64,000 bases of DNA from Macrobrachium rosenbergii (GCF_040412425.1 NC_089762.1:22294147-22358146), one strand, 5' to 3'; counted from the stretch's first letter, positions 42,360-55,141 are shown. Notes: generated by a model from the sequence alone, not told the origin. Translations and numbers: made by a program.

Positions 42360-43655
42360 CCTTCAAATCTCCCTGACTGAAAGGACACTCATAGCAAAAA
42401 TCAAAACTTGAGCAGAGTTAGAAATAATAAGATTGTGGTCAAGAGTCCACACTGGGGATGGGCATAGGACTTGACCTGTTTCACCACAAGCAGAGAGCAT
42501 AGGCTGACATCCTCCTCTGACCTGGCTGCTCTCCCCATGAAGAAAGCCTGGGGAGAATAAGAAAAGGAACAGGACCAGCAGATGAAGCAGGAGATCATGA
42601 CACAAAAGTAAAAAAATCAACATCATGGCTAAAGGTGGTTCACTAAACATTACCCAATATAAGACTTTTACTTGTAAAGTTTATATTTTAGGCAAGCAAT
42701 TACATCATACTTAACTTTATTACATTTGTTTTATATATTCTTTGCACATGCCACTGGATGGCAAGTCTCTGAACAAAACTTATAGCTGAGATAGTACTGA
42801 AGGAAGGAACTGTGTTGAGTTTTAAACTCATGGTTTGATTTGCTTTTCCTGATGAATGAGAAAATAACAATGCTTAGCAGTATTATACAATTTGCAGTAC
42901 TTAGAGAAAAAGAATGAACAGTACTGTAGATACAGTATAAGAAAATACTTGGTTGACTTTGATGTAATACTTACGGTGAGTATTATACAATTTGCAGTAC
43001 CAGGAGACAAAAAGAATGAACAGCACTGTAGATACATATGAGAAAATACTGTAGTGACTTTGATGCTTGTTTTCATTGATAGACAAAAATTTGTAAATCT
43101 TAATTTTCAGAGCAACATCAAGTGAGGTTTGCTTTCATTTGCCAGTCATCTTAGATGTTTCTTTGCAAAATGAGTGAGCAGGCAGCAGCATGCTGATAGA
43201 GGATGCCAAAGGTCGATGCACATATTGCCTATGCATCAAACATTTACTATATGCAATGCATAGGATATCATTCAATACTGCCAAACATAATCACAGCATC
43301 TTTAAATTTCTTGTAAGTTGGCAGAAGTGCTGATGGACTTTTATAACCAAAATAGAATAATAGAAAGTTGGGGAAGGCTCCAAACCTAATTCATGTGGGG
43401 AAAAACAAAAGAGATGGCCACAGAAAGACAGCAGAAATTCAAAATTGGATGAAAAGGCAAAATTGTTGACAAGATCCACTTAAACTTATACAGAAGTAAA
43501 AGTGCAAGCAGGGCAACACTGACAAAGTTTCATATAGAAGAGGGCTGAGAGACTGGGTTATGCCTCCCATATGTGGCATCTCTCACTCCTTTGAAGAAAA
43601 AGATCTTGGTATCTTCTTAGATGCACCAAATTGACAGGCTTTAGTAGGCCATTTG
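42360..43655. other. Non-coding DNA with a 100-bp tandem pair
   Basis: No gene is recognised. At 42878-43066 a block containing 'tattatacaatttgcagtac', 'aaaaagaatgaacag' and 'ctgtagataca' is present twice, about 100 bp apart and diverged. Confidence 0.6.
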
Positions 43656-43659
43656 CTTG

Positions 43660-43952
43660 TAGGCAGTCCCTGGTTAACGGGGGATTCCATTCCTGGCTGA
43701 GCACCACTAACTAAAAATTGCAGTTGATAATTATGGTAATAAAGGGTATTTTATGTGAGTGAAGTGCTAATAAACCTCTTATCAGATACCATTAATCACT
43801 TATTGGTGCCAATCAAACTGCTTATGTTTGCTGGCAATATTTACCGACATGAAAATCATTATTTGTCACTGAAAATCTGGTAAACAATATCATCAGCCAA
43901 TTATTAAAACTGGAAAGGTTAACTGATGCCGCCAATAAATGAGGACTGCCTG
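43660..43952. mobile_element. Tigger-like miniature element, old copy
   Basis: Starts 'ggcagtccctggttaacggg' and ends '...gaggactgcctg' before TA. Same family as 10571-10848 but more diverged, with the first bases lost. Confidence 0.75.
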
Positions 43953-45289
43953 TATATAAGGTTTATAAATACAGCTAATTCACAAAAGTACGAAAGATTG
44001 AAATGTAAATTTGGGGGCTTTATGATCTTAAAACTTTTTGGAGTGTGATCCTCCAGTTAAAAAAATATTTATTGAGTACAATACTTATTCAGACTGTCCA
44101 TCTGATTGGGATATAGTCCTCAAAGTTACAATTGAACTTGACATCCAAAAACAAATTAAATACTTTATAAAAAATATCCAACCCTGAATGACAAGATAAA
44201 AATTAATAACTCACTCATGAATGTTTTTTGTAATGTGGTATTCTATCATCAATATAATTTACAAAAAAAAATCCTTACCTCAAAGTACTCTATATTTTGC
44301 AAAACATGAAAATTTCGTTACCTGAAATATTTCATAAGAACTGAAGTCTGTTCTCAGTGATGTACAATCACCTCTTGATATCAAAGAAACAACAGAAGGA
44401 ATTCCATTCTACAGATGATTCTTTAGACATTCCCAAAGCTGAATAAGCCACACCAACCAGGCTGAAAAAGGGGCAAATGGTAACCTTCCTTCACTATTTA
44501 TAATCTCTAATTCATATTTTATTAGCACGTCATAATTGTATCTAAGTTTGCCAAAATATAATGAATGGAATTACTTTTCCAAACCCAAGAGAAAAATATA
44601 TAACATGTAAATGAAAACCTTCCAACAGTTTTATAATAAAATATAAAACAAAATTTTCCAATAAACCCATCAATCATTTACAGTACAGGCCTCATTCATG
44701 AGCTGACTTTCCCCACTTGTATGATTTCTCATGTTTTGTAGAAAGGAGTAAAATGGCTAAAAATGACTGTTCACACATATACACCTCTGACCCACCTATA
44801 GGATTTGATTATCTTTGGAATGATTTAACAGCAAAATGAAAAGGATGGGGATAAGCTTTTTGTATATGACTGCAGGCTTTGTAAGAAACATATCTTTTGT
44901 CAAAAAAATATTTGTTTCACCTCAAATAAATCAGTAATATAGAGCCCAAAACATAATTGTAGCCTGTACAAGGGTCCAATGGATTTAGTGGAGTACTTGG
45001 GGACAGTACAAGTTAGGAACCAAGAGTAATCTCATGAGGGCTATTAAAAGTTGAACAAATGAGATTAAAGTTGGGAGTAAACTATAATGATGATACTTCA
45101 AAAAGTTTACCCAGTGATGAACGGGAGATTCCCTCTGTTTTATAAATGAACTGAGTATGTATGAATGAGGGTGATACTTGCTAAGGAGAATGAAGAAAAA
45201 TAGTGCATATACATCTTTTGCCACTGGTAAAACTTTTCTCACTGCAGCTGATGGGACCAGAAGTAAAATTTGACTGCCTGTGCATAACA
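43953..45289. other. No recognisable feature
   Basis: AT-rich DNA. I see no gene, inverted-repeat pair or tandem array. Confidence 0.5.
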
Positions 45290-47560
45290 CTGTCTAGAAA
45301 AAACTGCCAAAAGTTGCACAACATATCCAAGTGAAAATTTCGATTTGGGACCACCACAATCTTGGTGCTTTTGAAGGCTAGGAAAGTTAAGAGGATCCTG
45401 ATCTCATGAACAAGGAGCCTTGCCTGACTAGCCTCATCTTTGGAAACTTCTAATGTACTGTAATGAACAGTGACCTGTTCTAAACATTAGGTCGTTGTAT
45501 TTTGAATGGGTGCTTACTCAGCTGACTCATTATTTACAAAAAGTGTTTATAGTCATTACCTCTTAAATGCCTTGCTTCCTCATCAGATAGTGACAGATGT
45601 TTCTCACTGGGCAAAGAATGAATTCATGTGCAAAAGAGACAGTGGTACAACCCTGACTACTGACAATATGCATCTTGATGACAAAACCAGAAGCAAATGA
45701 CAGGTCAAAAAATCAACCTCTGGTATGGATGACTGCTTAAAAGGGCATGTAATTCACTCCACATACCTCAAAAGGTGGTGTTTCATGGTTAATGTTAATG
45801 GGGCAACTCTTGAAGCGATTCATGATAAACAGGCACCGTAGTAAGACCATTTGATGGCCTAAAGAGAGATCCTATATAGTGGGTAGGCACTTGGATTGTC
45901 CTATGAGGAAACAAATCTTGATGAGTCTTCATAAATCCTATTGATGCTAACACTTCAGTACTTTGAAAGTTCTAGCTCTTCTGAGAGGGTTGTCCTGTAA
46001 TCTTTGAGTGCAAACACAGACAGCTTCTTCTAGAGGCAAAGATGGATAAAGGTCTGTAATCAAAGGAAGGGAGCTCCTGCTTGGATTGGTTTTCTCTACA
46101 CCAACTAAAAAATCTGTTCAACTTCACCTGATAGAGGCCAATGATCTGGGGCAAAGGAACAGGCATTGGTTTAAAACAGTGTTTTTGAGGCCTTGCTCAT
46201 GAAACTTTGACGTTATTTGCAGCAGCTTTTCAAAAGTCACTTCCAGGTTGGCAGGGTCCTTGATGGTCCAATATCAGCCAAAGGAGGCCCACAAACTTAG
46301 TTCTGCTATGGCCATCAGCAAACAATTAGCAACATCATTGGGTGTTTGGTGGTCCTGACTTACTGGCACTTGCCTGATCAGGAAAACAGAAAGAAAGGCA
46401 TAAATTTGGAAAAGCCTTAACTGGTAATTTTTTGAATGACATCCAGCTTCCAGGCTCTTGGATCCAGCTGTACTGACCAGCACACTGGGAGTTCAGGCTT
46501 GTGGTTACATGCCCTGCAGCCACCCTAGACCTTGAAGACGTTTGCATCCAACAACCATTCCTATGGCAGAAACTACTTCCCCATGTTGAGACTATCTGCG
46601 ATGACATTTTCTTTAGTATGAACCTTGGAACAATTTTGACTCTGCTGAGAACTGCCATTTACTAAGACCTTCACAGTTTTAAAAGACACACAGGTTCAAA
46701 TCTTGTGAATCCATGTTTCCTGGAGGTAAATTACTGTGGTGGCGGTGTTTATTTGTTATTATGTAACTCTGCTGATTTTGTATTCTTCTGATGTTTGAAT
46801 TGATAAATGAAAAGCCAAGAACACAGCCTCCAGTTCCAGATGATTTTGGTGTGCTGCTTCTTTGTCTGTTTACTACTAGGTTCCTATGCCTCTGATACAG
46901 TGAGTGACTTCTACCAAACCATAATTAGTGAACAGAAGGACTTTAGAGCCTGCAGAATCAGAGGAATGCTAGCACCTTCAGGTGACCTAGGTCCTGTCAC
47001 CATTGAAGATCCTATAGGGTTTCCTACAAGGCCACAATAGGGTGATTATCTGTGAAAGCTGTAGTCAAATAACACTTGGAGAGCTGCCACCTTTAGGGTA
47101 CAATTAAAAAGAAGGTCAAATGGGACAAGCTTATAAAAAGAATGACAAGTATCCTAACTGACGGGTTCCTATTAGGGACTGGCAAAGAACTGGAGATTGT
47201 GTCTCACAAACACAGTCCGTAATTTCAGCAGGAATGGCTTATGCCTGCATGGACAAAGATACTTCCTCTTCATCTTCTTATGAAAATTCCACAACCTGCA
47301 CCAAATATTGGGTTAGACTGAAGTAGCCATTTTGGGGTAGCAAGAATGCATGAGCTCACAGGGTCACAGGGGGACAGAAATCATTTGCAATGGGTAGACT
47401 AGAAGCATTGGTAGGGTAATTTCCATCATTACAAATTACCAAGAAGCCAATGAATAGCACATTGAGAGTTTGACTGAAAAAAGATTAACCAGGACCTCAT
47501 AATTTCTGAAATTATCAGCAGTGTCTGTAGTTTAAAGGTCTTGCAAGAGAGACCAACCAC
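45290..47560 (-). pseudogene. DIRS-5: ancient DIRS-like pol remnant, minus strand
   Basis: Read on the minus strand, pieces in several frames follow the DIRS order. RT end (about 47250-47560): 'KLQTLLIISEIMRSWLIF' and a 'WLLGN' block. RNase H: 'HQNHLELEAVFLAF' (about 46830, Glu box) and 'HTKENVIADSLNMGK' (about 46610, last Asp). Connecting block: 'EWLLDANVFK', 'HKPELPVCW' and 'LDPRAWKLDVIQ' (about 46430-46550). YR: 'YQVKLNRFFSWCRENQ' (about 46080-46140), 'FILCPVRNICHYL' (about 45600-45635), 'ASQARLLVHEIRILLTFL' with the H-x-x-R box (about 45370-45425), and 'CNFWQFFLDSV' in place of the tyrosine box. The motifs resemble DIRS-1 more than DIRS-4. No ITR is found. The copy is very old. Confidence 0.65.
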
Positions 47561-47863
47561 AGAGCTGCCTGGTTTTCTTCAAAGGTTGCTCAAATATTCA
47601 GTCCCTCCTTGCCTCTAAAGACTGGTTTAGTCAGAGCAGAGGTGTTGCAAGAGATGACACCCAACCATGTGGTAATGTTGAGTTCAATCTGGTGATCCCC
47701 GAGGTTTTGGAGGATTCTTTGATTTTCTACTTGACTAATAAAAAGAATGGCTGATTTTTTCTGCTCCTGTCATTTTTCTCTGCAGTGTTCCAAAGTTTGC
47801 TAAGATGCACAATAGGTATAACCCTCTGATGACCATGATATCAGGGGACCCTAAAGTACAGTA
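47561..47863. other. Probable continuation of DIRS-5 RT, unreadable
   Basis: By position this should hold the RT core on the minus strand, but no DD box is readable. It ends at the TA where the next element is inserted. Confidence 0.35.
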
Positions 47864-49243
47864 CAGTAAAAGGTTTGGTCCTCGACTGTACTAGAACTCG
47901 AAATAATTGGATTTCAACACGAAATGTTGAGTAAATTTTGTGTCAGAGTTCAAACAACAAACCGGAATCCGACCCGATGAATCATATGATGTTTGAACAC
48001 ATATCAAAGAAAAAAGAGTTTGGGCTAAAAAGCATAGTTGGCATTTGTTGGTGAAGCTTCTTCCCATGCTTATTTAAAAGCATTTAAAGCCCACATGCTG
48101 ATGGGTTGTTGAAAAAAAAAGCATATTATCACATAGGAAATTAATAATATATATTTAAAACCGAATTACTGTTATGTCTGTTATCATAAAATTCAAGAAA
48201 AATAAGGATAATAAAGGCATTTTAGATCAGATAATGAACAAACCAGACCTTATGGGTGGTTAAGAAAATTTGCGGCAACTTAATTACATAAACATTCAGA
48301 AATGTTTATGTAAAGTACATGATACACCACCAGGGCGGGAGTTTGTACTGCAGCCTGGTTTGTTTATATCTGCCAAGTGTTCAACATCAGAACAGTTGAC
48401 AATATTACTGAAATTTTTCTTAATTTTGTGATGACAGACATACAGGTAATTCGGTTTATAGCTATACTGAATTATCAAATTTATTTGATATGGCTTGTTT
48501 TTCAATGTTATCATTATTAACAAAAGTTTAATTTGTGTACAGGCAGTCCCTGAGCGCTTACGGGGTTCCATTTTGCGGGTCAGAACCTGAAAATCGTCAA
48601 AAATCGGAAAATCAAAAATTTTTCAAAAATCATAAGAAAACCTTACTTTTAATGCTCTGGGTGCATTGAAAACGATGTAAACTGCATTATTATTGAGTAG
48701 AACATCAAAAAACCTTCAAATTATGATTATTCTGCCGTTTTAGCCATATTTCTTCCGCCGGATCGGCGTTAATTTTATCATTTTTTTCTTAATTTTATGA
48801 TAACAGACATACAGTAAGCCAGAAATAATTTCTGATGAATATATTTGAAAAGCGCCAGTTTTTCTCGAACGTCATAAGCCGGAACCGTCAGAAACCGTGG
48901 ACTTACTGTTACAGTACATTCTGGTAGTGCCTATAAGGCTACTTAGCCTGGTCTATCATGGTAATACGGCCGCATTGGTCATAGGCCAACTTTTTTGATA
49001 CAGTATGCATTTAAAAATGTAAAAATGCTTCTGATACGGTAAGTTATTCAACTCTGAACCTATTTAATTGTAATTTGTGTAAAGTTTTGTATAAAAGGCA
49101 AGGTTGGGGTAATGACTGGTGGTCAGGAATGGATTAATCCATTTTCAGTTATTTCTTATGGGAGAAATTAACTCAGAATTGACAAAAATCGCATCTCGAC
49201 ACTTCTTCTGGAACAATTAGCGTTGAGAACCAAGGTTCTACTG
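47864..49243. mobile_element. pogo/Tigger-type non-autonomous element, 1.38 kb
   Basis: Left end 'cagtaaaaggtttggtcctc', right end the complement of 'cagtagaaccttggttctca', with TA on both sides (47862-47863 and 49244-49245). No transposase is seen. An element of another TA-targeting family lies inside it at 48540-48908. The CAGT ends and TA target suggest the pogo/Tigger group. Confidence 0.7.
48540..48908. mobile_element. Nested Tigger-like miniature element (CAGGCAGTCCC end)
   Basis: Left end 'caggcagtccctgagcgctt' after TA. The right part has the complement of 'ccggcttatgacg' and ends about 48908, less well conserved. The interior is unlike 10571-10848, so it is a different subfamily with a similar end. 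Confidence 0.65.
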
Positions 49244-49245
49244 TA

Positions 49246-50310
49246 TATAGTTTTTCTGTCTTCAGTCATCATCTCTATTTACAGCAGTGCAGGGAAGGAA
49301 AGGAATGGAAGAGTTTTTAAAGTCTTAAGAAATTCATGAGCCTTGGATTATTTCTCTAGTAACAAGTTTTCATGCTCCATAACAACCCCGTTTGAGCAAA
49401 GCATTGTTTCCTTTACTTGTCTGCCTTGGATCTAGTTTGGCTGCCATGGGATAACAATTCATTCATCTATTCCAAAAATTGCTTCACTATTCAGCTTCAT
49501 TCTGGGAAAGAAAACAACTGTTGTATCATCTTTCCAAACTGGAAGAGCAAAACCAATATTACAAACCTTTAAAGGCACTCACTTGCATTTGGAGGGCTCC
49601 TGCCATGATCTTCAGTAGTGGATGCTGATGGTCAGAGAGACTGCTTCAACCTGTCTCAGCTTCTTCTTTGGAAGCAGGCAACTCCTTTCTGCTTGCATTC
49701 ATGCACTTTCAGGACTCTTTTGCTGAGAAAGATGCCAATTTATATACACAAAAGAAACTGCAGTATCAAATGCAGGTTCTTGGGGATCAGGAAACGGGGA
49801 GACTTTTACCCACAATTTCTTGTCAGGTGACCAGATTTTTTACCTGCAATTTCATGTCAGGTGACCAGATTTTCCAGACACAACATCTCTTAGGGAAGAG
49901 CTTGACTCAAGAATGCCAAACAGATCCAAGGGTATGTGACCACTGGTAACTGGTGGTGCCCATGTTCTTCACAACTGCTGGAACTCTCACTATATCAGAA
50001 AAGATAATTCTACAGCTCACTGGAATTACATCAGTAACTTTGTAGCTTGTGATCCAAACATTTCTGTTTGCACTGGGATAGATAAAGTTTCAGAGCATTA
50101 GTGCCTACTGTCAACAATTAGACTAAGACTACAGAATTTCCTGATCAAACAGATCCAGGTACCTTACCTCAGCCTCCCCCATTGGCAAACAGCTACTGGC
50201 TGCTCATCAGTCACATTAGAGCTACATCCAGTGGCAAGAACTTCCCCTTTTGATGTTTATCCATTTGCTAGATTCTACTTCTGATAGGCAGTTTTATCTA
50301 TCAAGTCTAT
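49246..50310. other. No recognisable gene
   Basis: Mixed sequence with two short open frames (49618-49830 and 49668-49949). A 30-bp direct repeat ('tcaggtgaccagatttt', at 49823 and 49858) is present. I cannot assign it. It may be a further part of DIRS-5 gag. Confidence 0.35.
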
Positions 50311-52760
50311 GCATTTAACCCTTTAACGCCAACTGATGTATTTTACGTCGATAAAAGTTGTCTGTCGGGTGCCAAGTGGATGTAAATCGGTTTCGACTAC
50401 AAAAAGTTTTTTAAATATTCGCAGAAAAAATACTTACAGGCCTTGTTGCGAAAAATTTTTTAAATCACGCATCTTGAGGGATGCTGGAGTTCACAGATCA
50501 CGCTGTTGTTTTGTGTACAAGCGTGACCCAGCAGCGCAAATGCTGAATTTCTTTCTTATCCCAAAAGAAAGCATCAGCTAACTGCTGAAAATCTCAGAAA
50601 TTCTTTTAGTCACTTTGTCATAATTTTTGCACTGTTTTCTATTAGCCTTTACATAAAGTTTTATATATGAAAATGTGCACAATTTCATGTAGAATACAAC
50701 AAAAATAACTCATGGTTGTAGCTTTTATCAATTTTGACATTTTCATATAAATCATGATGTGTCAAAATTTCAACCTTCGGTCAACTTTGACTCGACCAAA
50801 ATGGTCGAAAAATGCAATTGTAAGCTAAAACTCTTACATTCAAGTAATATTCAATCATTTACCTTCATTTTGCAACAAACGACAAGTCTCTAGCACAATA
50901 TGTCGATTTATGGTGAATTTTTAAAAACTTTTTCCTTACGCCTGCTCTAACTCTGCTGAAAATCTCAGAAATTCTTAGTCATTTTGTCATAATTTTGCAC
51001 TGTTTTCTATTAGTCGTTACATAAAGTTTTATATATGAAAATGTGCACAATTTCATGTAAAACACAACAAAATATAACTCATGGTTGTAGCTTTTATCAA
51101 TTTTGACATATTTTCATATAAATCATGATAAGTGCCACAATTTCAACCTTCGGTCAACTTTGACTTGACCGAAATGGTCGAAAAATGCAATTGTAAGCCA
51201 AAACTCTTACATTCAAGTAATATTCAATCATTTACCTTCATTTTGCAACAAGCGACAAGTCTCTAGCACAATTTTTCGATTTATGGTGAATTTTTAAAAA
51301 AACTTTTTCTTTACGTCTGCGCTAACTCTGCTGAAAATCTCAGAAATTCTTTAGTCACTTTGTCATAATTTTTGCACTGTTTTCTATTAGTCGTTACATA
51401 AAGTTTTATATATGAAAATGTGTGCAATTTCATGTAGAACACAACAAAAAATAACTCATGGTTGTAGCTTTTATCAATTCTGACATATTTTCATATAAAT
51501 AACAAAAGTGCCAAAATTTCAACCTTTGGTCAACTTTGACTCGACCAAAATGGTAAAAAATGCAATTGTAAGATAAAACTCTTACATTCTAGTAATATTC
51601 AATCATTTACCTTCATTTTTAACAAACGAGAAGTCTCTAGCACAATATTTTGATTTATGGTGAATTTTGAAAAAAAACTTTTCCTTACGTCCGCACTTTA
51701 ACTCTGCTGAAAATCTCAAGAGCCTTCTCTTCCAAACACGTGTGTTCAGGTGTTCATCGCCCATCGGGGGATAAACAACAAGAGCATCTCAATTTCTTTT
51801 CTAAAGGAACGCGATTTCAACCATACAATATTTCCGTCTGTTTCTCCGTAACCATTGTTATCTTGAAAATGTACAATCACCACTACTTGCATTGCCATGC
51901 AAGCATTCTAATCATGTACTCTAAAACTCTTCCAAAGAATCTTCTGCATCAAACTTGTGAGTATGTTTGTTTGTGAAGACGCCAAACGTCTACGCCATCC
52001 GATGGACGATGAACATTTTAAACACACATGTTTAAAGAGACTGCGCCAGGCTCTTACAATCTCAGAAATTCTTTAGTCACTTTTTTTGTAAGTTTTGCAC
52101 CGTTTATATTAGCCGTTACATAACGTTTTATATATGAAAATGTGTGCAATTTCATGTAGAATACAACAAAAAATAATTCATGGTTGTAGTTTTTATCAGT
52201 TTTGAAATATTTTCATATAAATCGCGGTAAGTGCCAAAATTTCAACCTTCGGTCAACTTTGACTCGACCGAAATGGTCGAAAAATGCAGTTGTAAGCTAA
52301 AACTCTTACATTCTAGCAATATTCAATAATTTACCTTCATTTTCCAACAAATGAGAAGTCTCTAGCACAATATTTCCATTTATGGTGAATTTTTGAAAAA
52401 TCTCAGAAATTCTTTAGTCACTTTGTCGTAACTTTTGCACCGCTTTATATTAGTTGTTACAAACCATTTTATATATGAAAATGTGCGCAATTTCATTTAG
52501 AATACAACAAAAAAATAATTCACGGTTGTAGCTTTTATCAGTTTTGAAATATTTCATATAAATCACGATAAGTGCAAAAATTTCAACCTTCAGTCAACTT
52601 TGACTCGACCGAAATGGTTGAAAATGCAATTGTAAGCTAAAACTCTTACATTCTAGTAATATTCAATCATTTACCTTCATTTTGCAACAAACGGGAAGTC
52701 TCTAGCACAATATTTCGATTTATGGTGAATTTTTGAAAAAAAAATTTTTTTTACATCCGC
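50311..52760. repeat. 370-bp AT-rich satellite array
   Basis: About five units starting near 50580, 50955, 51325, 52058 and 52395. Each contains 'ctcagaaattctttagtcac', 'cgttacataaagttttata', 'tttcaaccttcggtcaactt', 'tgactcgaccgaaatggtcg' and 'acaagtctctagcacaata'. The array is preceded by 'ttaaccctttaacgccaac'. Similar sequence returns at 56490-57130. One unit is split by an inverted-repeat element (51719-52057). Confidence 0.88.
51719..52057. mobile_element. Inverted-repeat element in the satellite, 7-bp target duplication
   Basis: A 339-bp insertion with imperfect inverted ends of about 50 bp. Both carry 'agagcc' next to the edge, an 'aacacgtgtgtt'/'aacatgtgtgtt' palindromic block and 'gttcatcgcccatcgg'/'gttcatcgtccatcgg'. 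'aatctca' lies on both sides (51712-51718 and 52058-52064). Removing the insert restores the satellite unit ('gaaaatctcagaaattc'). No transposase is seen; superfamily unknown. Confidence 0.78.
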
Positions 52761-53666
52761 TTGTTACGAATTCATGCATCATTTTGTGATAATATTTTCT
52801 CTGTGTTGCTTTAATCGTTTTACAATTTGAACCACGTGTGGCTTTGGTGACTCGCCAACAACTCTCAGCTCTAAGGTCAGTCTGTTTTCTTATTCTTGCA
52901 CAATGTAGCCCAGCTTGAAGGAGAGCTGCTTCTTCCTCACCATCATATACTTCTTACAGAGATAGCCAATGGTCAGATAAGGAGGGACACAACCATTCTT
53001 CAACTACATGACAGCTTACTGCAGGTCTTCAACCTTGCTTATTTGCAGGAATGGTTGATGGTCAGATATACAGTCACCCACTAAAGAATCCTCCTCAGAA
53101 AGCAAATGGCTTGCCCTTATGGGGGTCTCCTGCATCAAGACTGGTCAAATGTAATGTAAACTTTTTCAACCATGGCAGCCACAAAGGGTAAAGATGCCCT
53201 TGTCTGTTTGTTACAAGAATGAAGGGTGATCACTGGGCTCCTGAGATCTCACTTTCCAAGGATTTAGTAGCTGTTGGATATCTTTGTCTTCAAAATACGT
53301 ATACTAGTCCTTCAGGGTCCTCCACATGGCTTTCAGTTAAATTACACTGCATATGGGTCTTCCCACATTGCAGCTGCAGAGCCCAATTTTACCATATGAA
53401 TGGTAATATGTCCTACTTAGCAGTCAAGTTATCATTAGAGAACTTTTGTAAAGAAAATGTTTTATGCCATTGTACACCATGATGACTCAACAATGCTCAA
53501 TAAGAATTTCCACAAATAAAAGGTGACGATGGTTTTTTTTGAAGCCAAAATCTTTAGCTATACTATCACCAGATCTTTCAGAGACTGTATCTTCACTTCA
53601 TCCAAAACTGGATACCCACAGACGAAACACAACTTGAGAGAGAGAGAGAGAGAGAGGGGGTACAGT
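52761..53666. other. Unassigned region
   Basis: Short open frames at 52896-53084 and 53219-53482 show no recognisable motif. A short GA run lies at 53636-53655. Confidence 0.4.
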
Positions 53667-54017
53667 CTACTCCTTGGCAGGAGGAGGACAGCAAGAGCTA
53701 TTGATTGGCAATATCACACAGTTTAAAAGCTCTACGCTTTCTTCCATACTAGTTTGAGAGATCAGTGTTGTACCTTCTGATAACCACACAGAAACATCAG
53801 GGTGCATGTCACACATCTGACTCTGACTCAGTCCTTTTGAGTCTATCAACACAGTAACATAAAATGATCTACTGGTATTCCTTCTTTTTTGATCATTCTC
53901 TTTAATTTTTTCATGTTTATGAGGCTTCAGGAGAAAAAATTGAAATTTAGCAAGTTCTATACCAAGGTAGTGAGTACATTCCTTTTTACATACTACTTGC
54001 CTTTTCTTTATGGCCAA
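53667..54017 (-). CDS. Unrecognised open frame, 116 codons
   Basis: A minus-strand frame of 116 codons with mixed, protein-like composition ('RSFYVTVLIDSKGLSQSQ', 'MHPDVSVWLSEGTTLISQ', then 'SVELLNCVILPINSSC'). I do not recognise the family. It lies on the same strand as, and 0.9 kb downstream of, the exon at 54908-55141, so it could be a terminal exon of that gene. A chance frame is equally possible, and no splice acceptor was pinned down. Confidence 0.25.
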   Translation of the reverse strand: MAIKKRQVVCKKECTHYLGIELAKFQFFLLKPHKHEKIKENDQKRRNTSRSFYVTVLIDSKGLSQSQMCDMHPDVSVWLSEGTTLISQTSMEESVELLNCVILPINSSCCPPPAKE

Positions 54018-54907
54018 TAAATGCAGACCTCTTCACAGGATTTAAGCCCCACAGTAAAGACTCCTGTCCTGTCCCTGAGATTGTTCTTTACAGATCTCAT
54101 GCCCATGAGCTCTAACAATATTCATCCCATTCCAATCAGCTAGTCAAGGGTTTTCTTCAGCAGCTTGAGCTGCTTGTGGGATCAAAACAAAGTTATTTTT
54201 AAAATGTACAGTACTCTGCAAAATTCCTAAATATATACAATGGCCTGTCTTCTAATCACTCTTCTCACAGCTTTACCTAGACTACACAGGTGAGGTTTTT
54301 ACCTACACTGAACTGAAAATATAGATGTACATATATCCTGCTGCCAACCAGCCACAGATGATCTTCTAACTGTTATTCAGGATGGTGTCCAGGATTCATG
54401 AAGACTCATGAATAAGACAACTAAAAGTATGGATTTGTACACAAAACATTCTTTTAAATTATTATTTCAGAAGGCATTTCTGGCATGACGTCAATAATAG
54501 CTGTATGTAACTTACGTGGGATAACTTCCTCATTAGTAAAGTCTATAGTACATTAATTTTCAGTAAGATGAGCACATGTGAATACCTTATGGATAATGTT
54601 ATTTGCAATTACCTTTACAAAGCTGTGAAAAAGTGTCATGATAAGCGTTGAATGCAAAATAGATAAGACATTACAAGCTCTCCCCAGGAAAATCACTTAA
54701 GAACATTACTTCAAGTCAGCCTTTCCACTTCTGTAAAGTAAGTGAAAGTACATCAAATGTTAGTTTCTCAAATGACAGTACAGTACAGTATATCTGTGCT
54801 AACAAAAGTACAATACAGGTATATCTATACTTAACAAAAAGTACAATACAGGTATATCTATAATAACAGAATTATATAAGTAAAATAATACATTTGTGAT
54901 GACTCAC
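54018..54907. other. AT-rich DNA, no recognised gene
   Basis: If the exon at 54908-55141 belongs to a live gene this would be its next intron. It holds short direct repeats ('gtacaatacaggtatatcta' type, at about 54810 and 54845). Confidence 0.4.
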
Positions 54908-55141
54908 AATGTAGCAATGGGCTACAGCATCTCCATACTCAACAACAAGCTTCCAATGCTGCATGAATTTCTATTAAAGTGTTGAAGTAATTCTCTTTGT
55001 TGATGTCATAGTATCTCTGGGCAGCTGATCTTAAGAGCTCAAATGATCCATAGTAATGGTCAGGTGCCATCATCATGTGGAAATGAGGGTGTATTTGAGA
55101 AGCCCCAGCATGATGTAAAATATCCTGCAATGTTGGTGTAT
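54908..55141 (-). pseudogene. Exon with HIT/GalT-like histidine motif (one frameshift)
   Basis: The minus strand has an acceptor 'acatttcag' ending at 55142, then a 234-bp block, then a donor 'gtgagtc' at 54907-54901. It encodes 'TPTLQDILHHAGASQIHP', continuing 'HFHMMMAPDHYYGSFELL', 'RSAAQRYYDINKENYFNT' and 'LIEIHAAL'. The 'GASQIHPHFH' run resembles the nucleotide-binding His motif of the HIT/galactose-1-phosphate uridylyltransferase superfamily. A one-base insertion in 'ttggaagctt' then breaks the frame. One frame over, 'LVVEYGDAVAHCYI' runs on to the donor. With that base removed the block would be open and end in phase 0. This is the best candidate for host coding sequence in the window. 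It may be a pseudogene, or a live exon with an assembly error. Substrate unknown. Confidence 0.5.

Noticed and set aside
42226..42411. Arg/Glu repeat protein
   Set aside because: Translation of the (GA)n microsatellite.
46807..47040. Plus-strand frame of 77 codons with a signal-peptide-like start
   Set aside because: It lies antisense to the RNase H part of the DIRS-5 remnant, whose motifs read on the minus strand. The hydrophobic start is a by-product.
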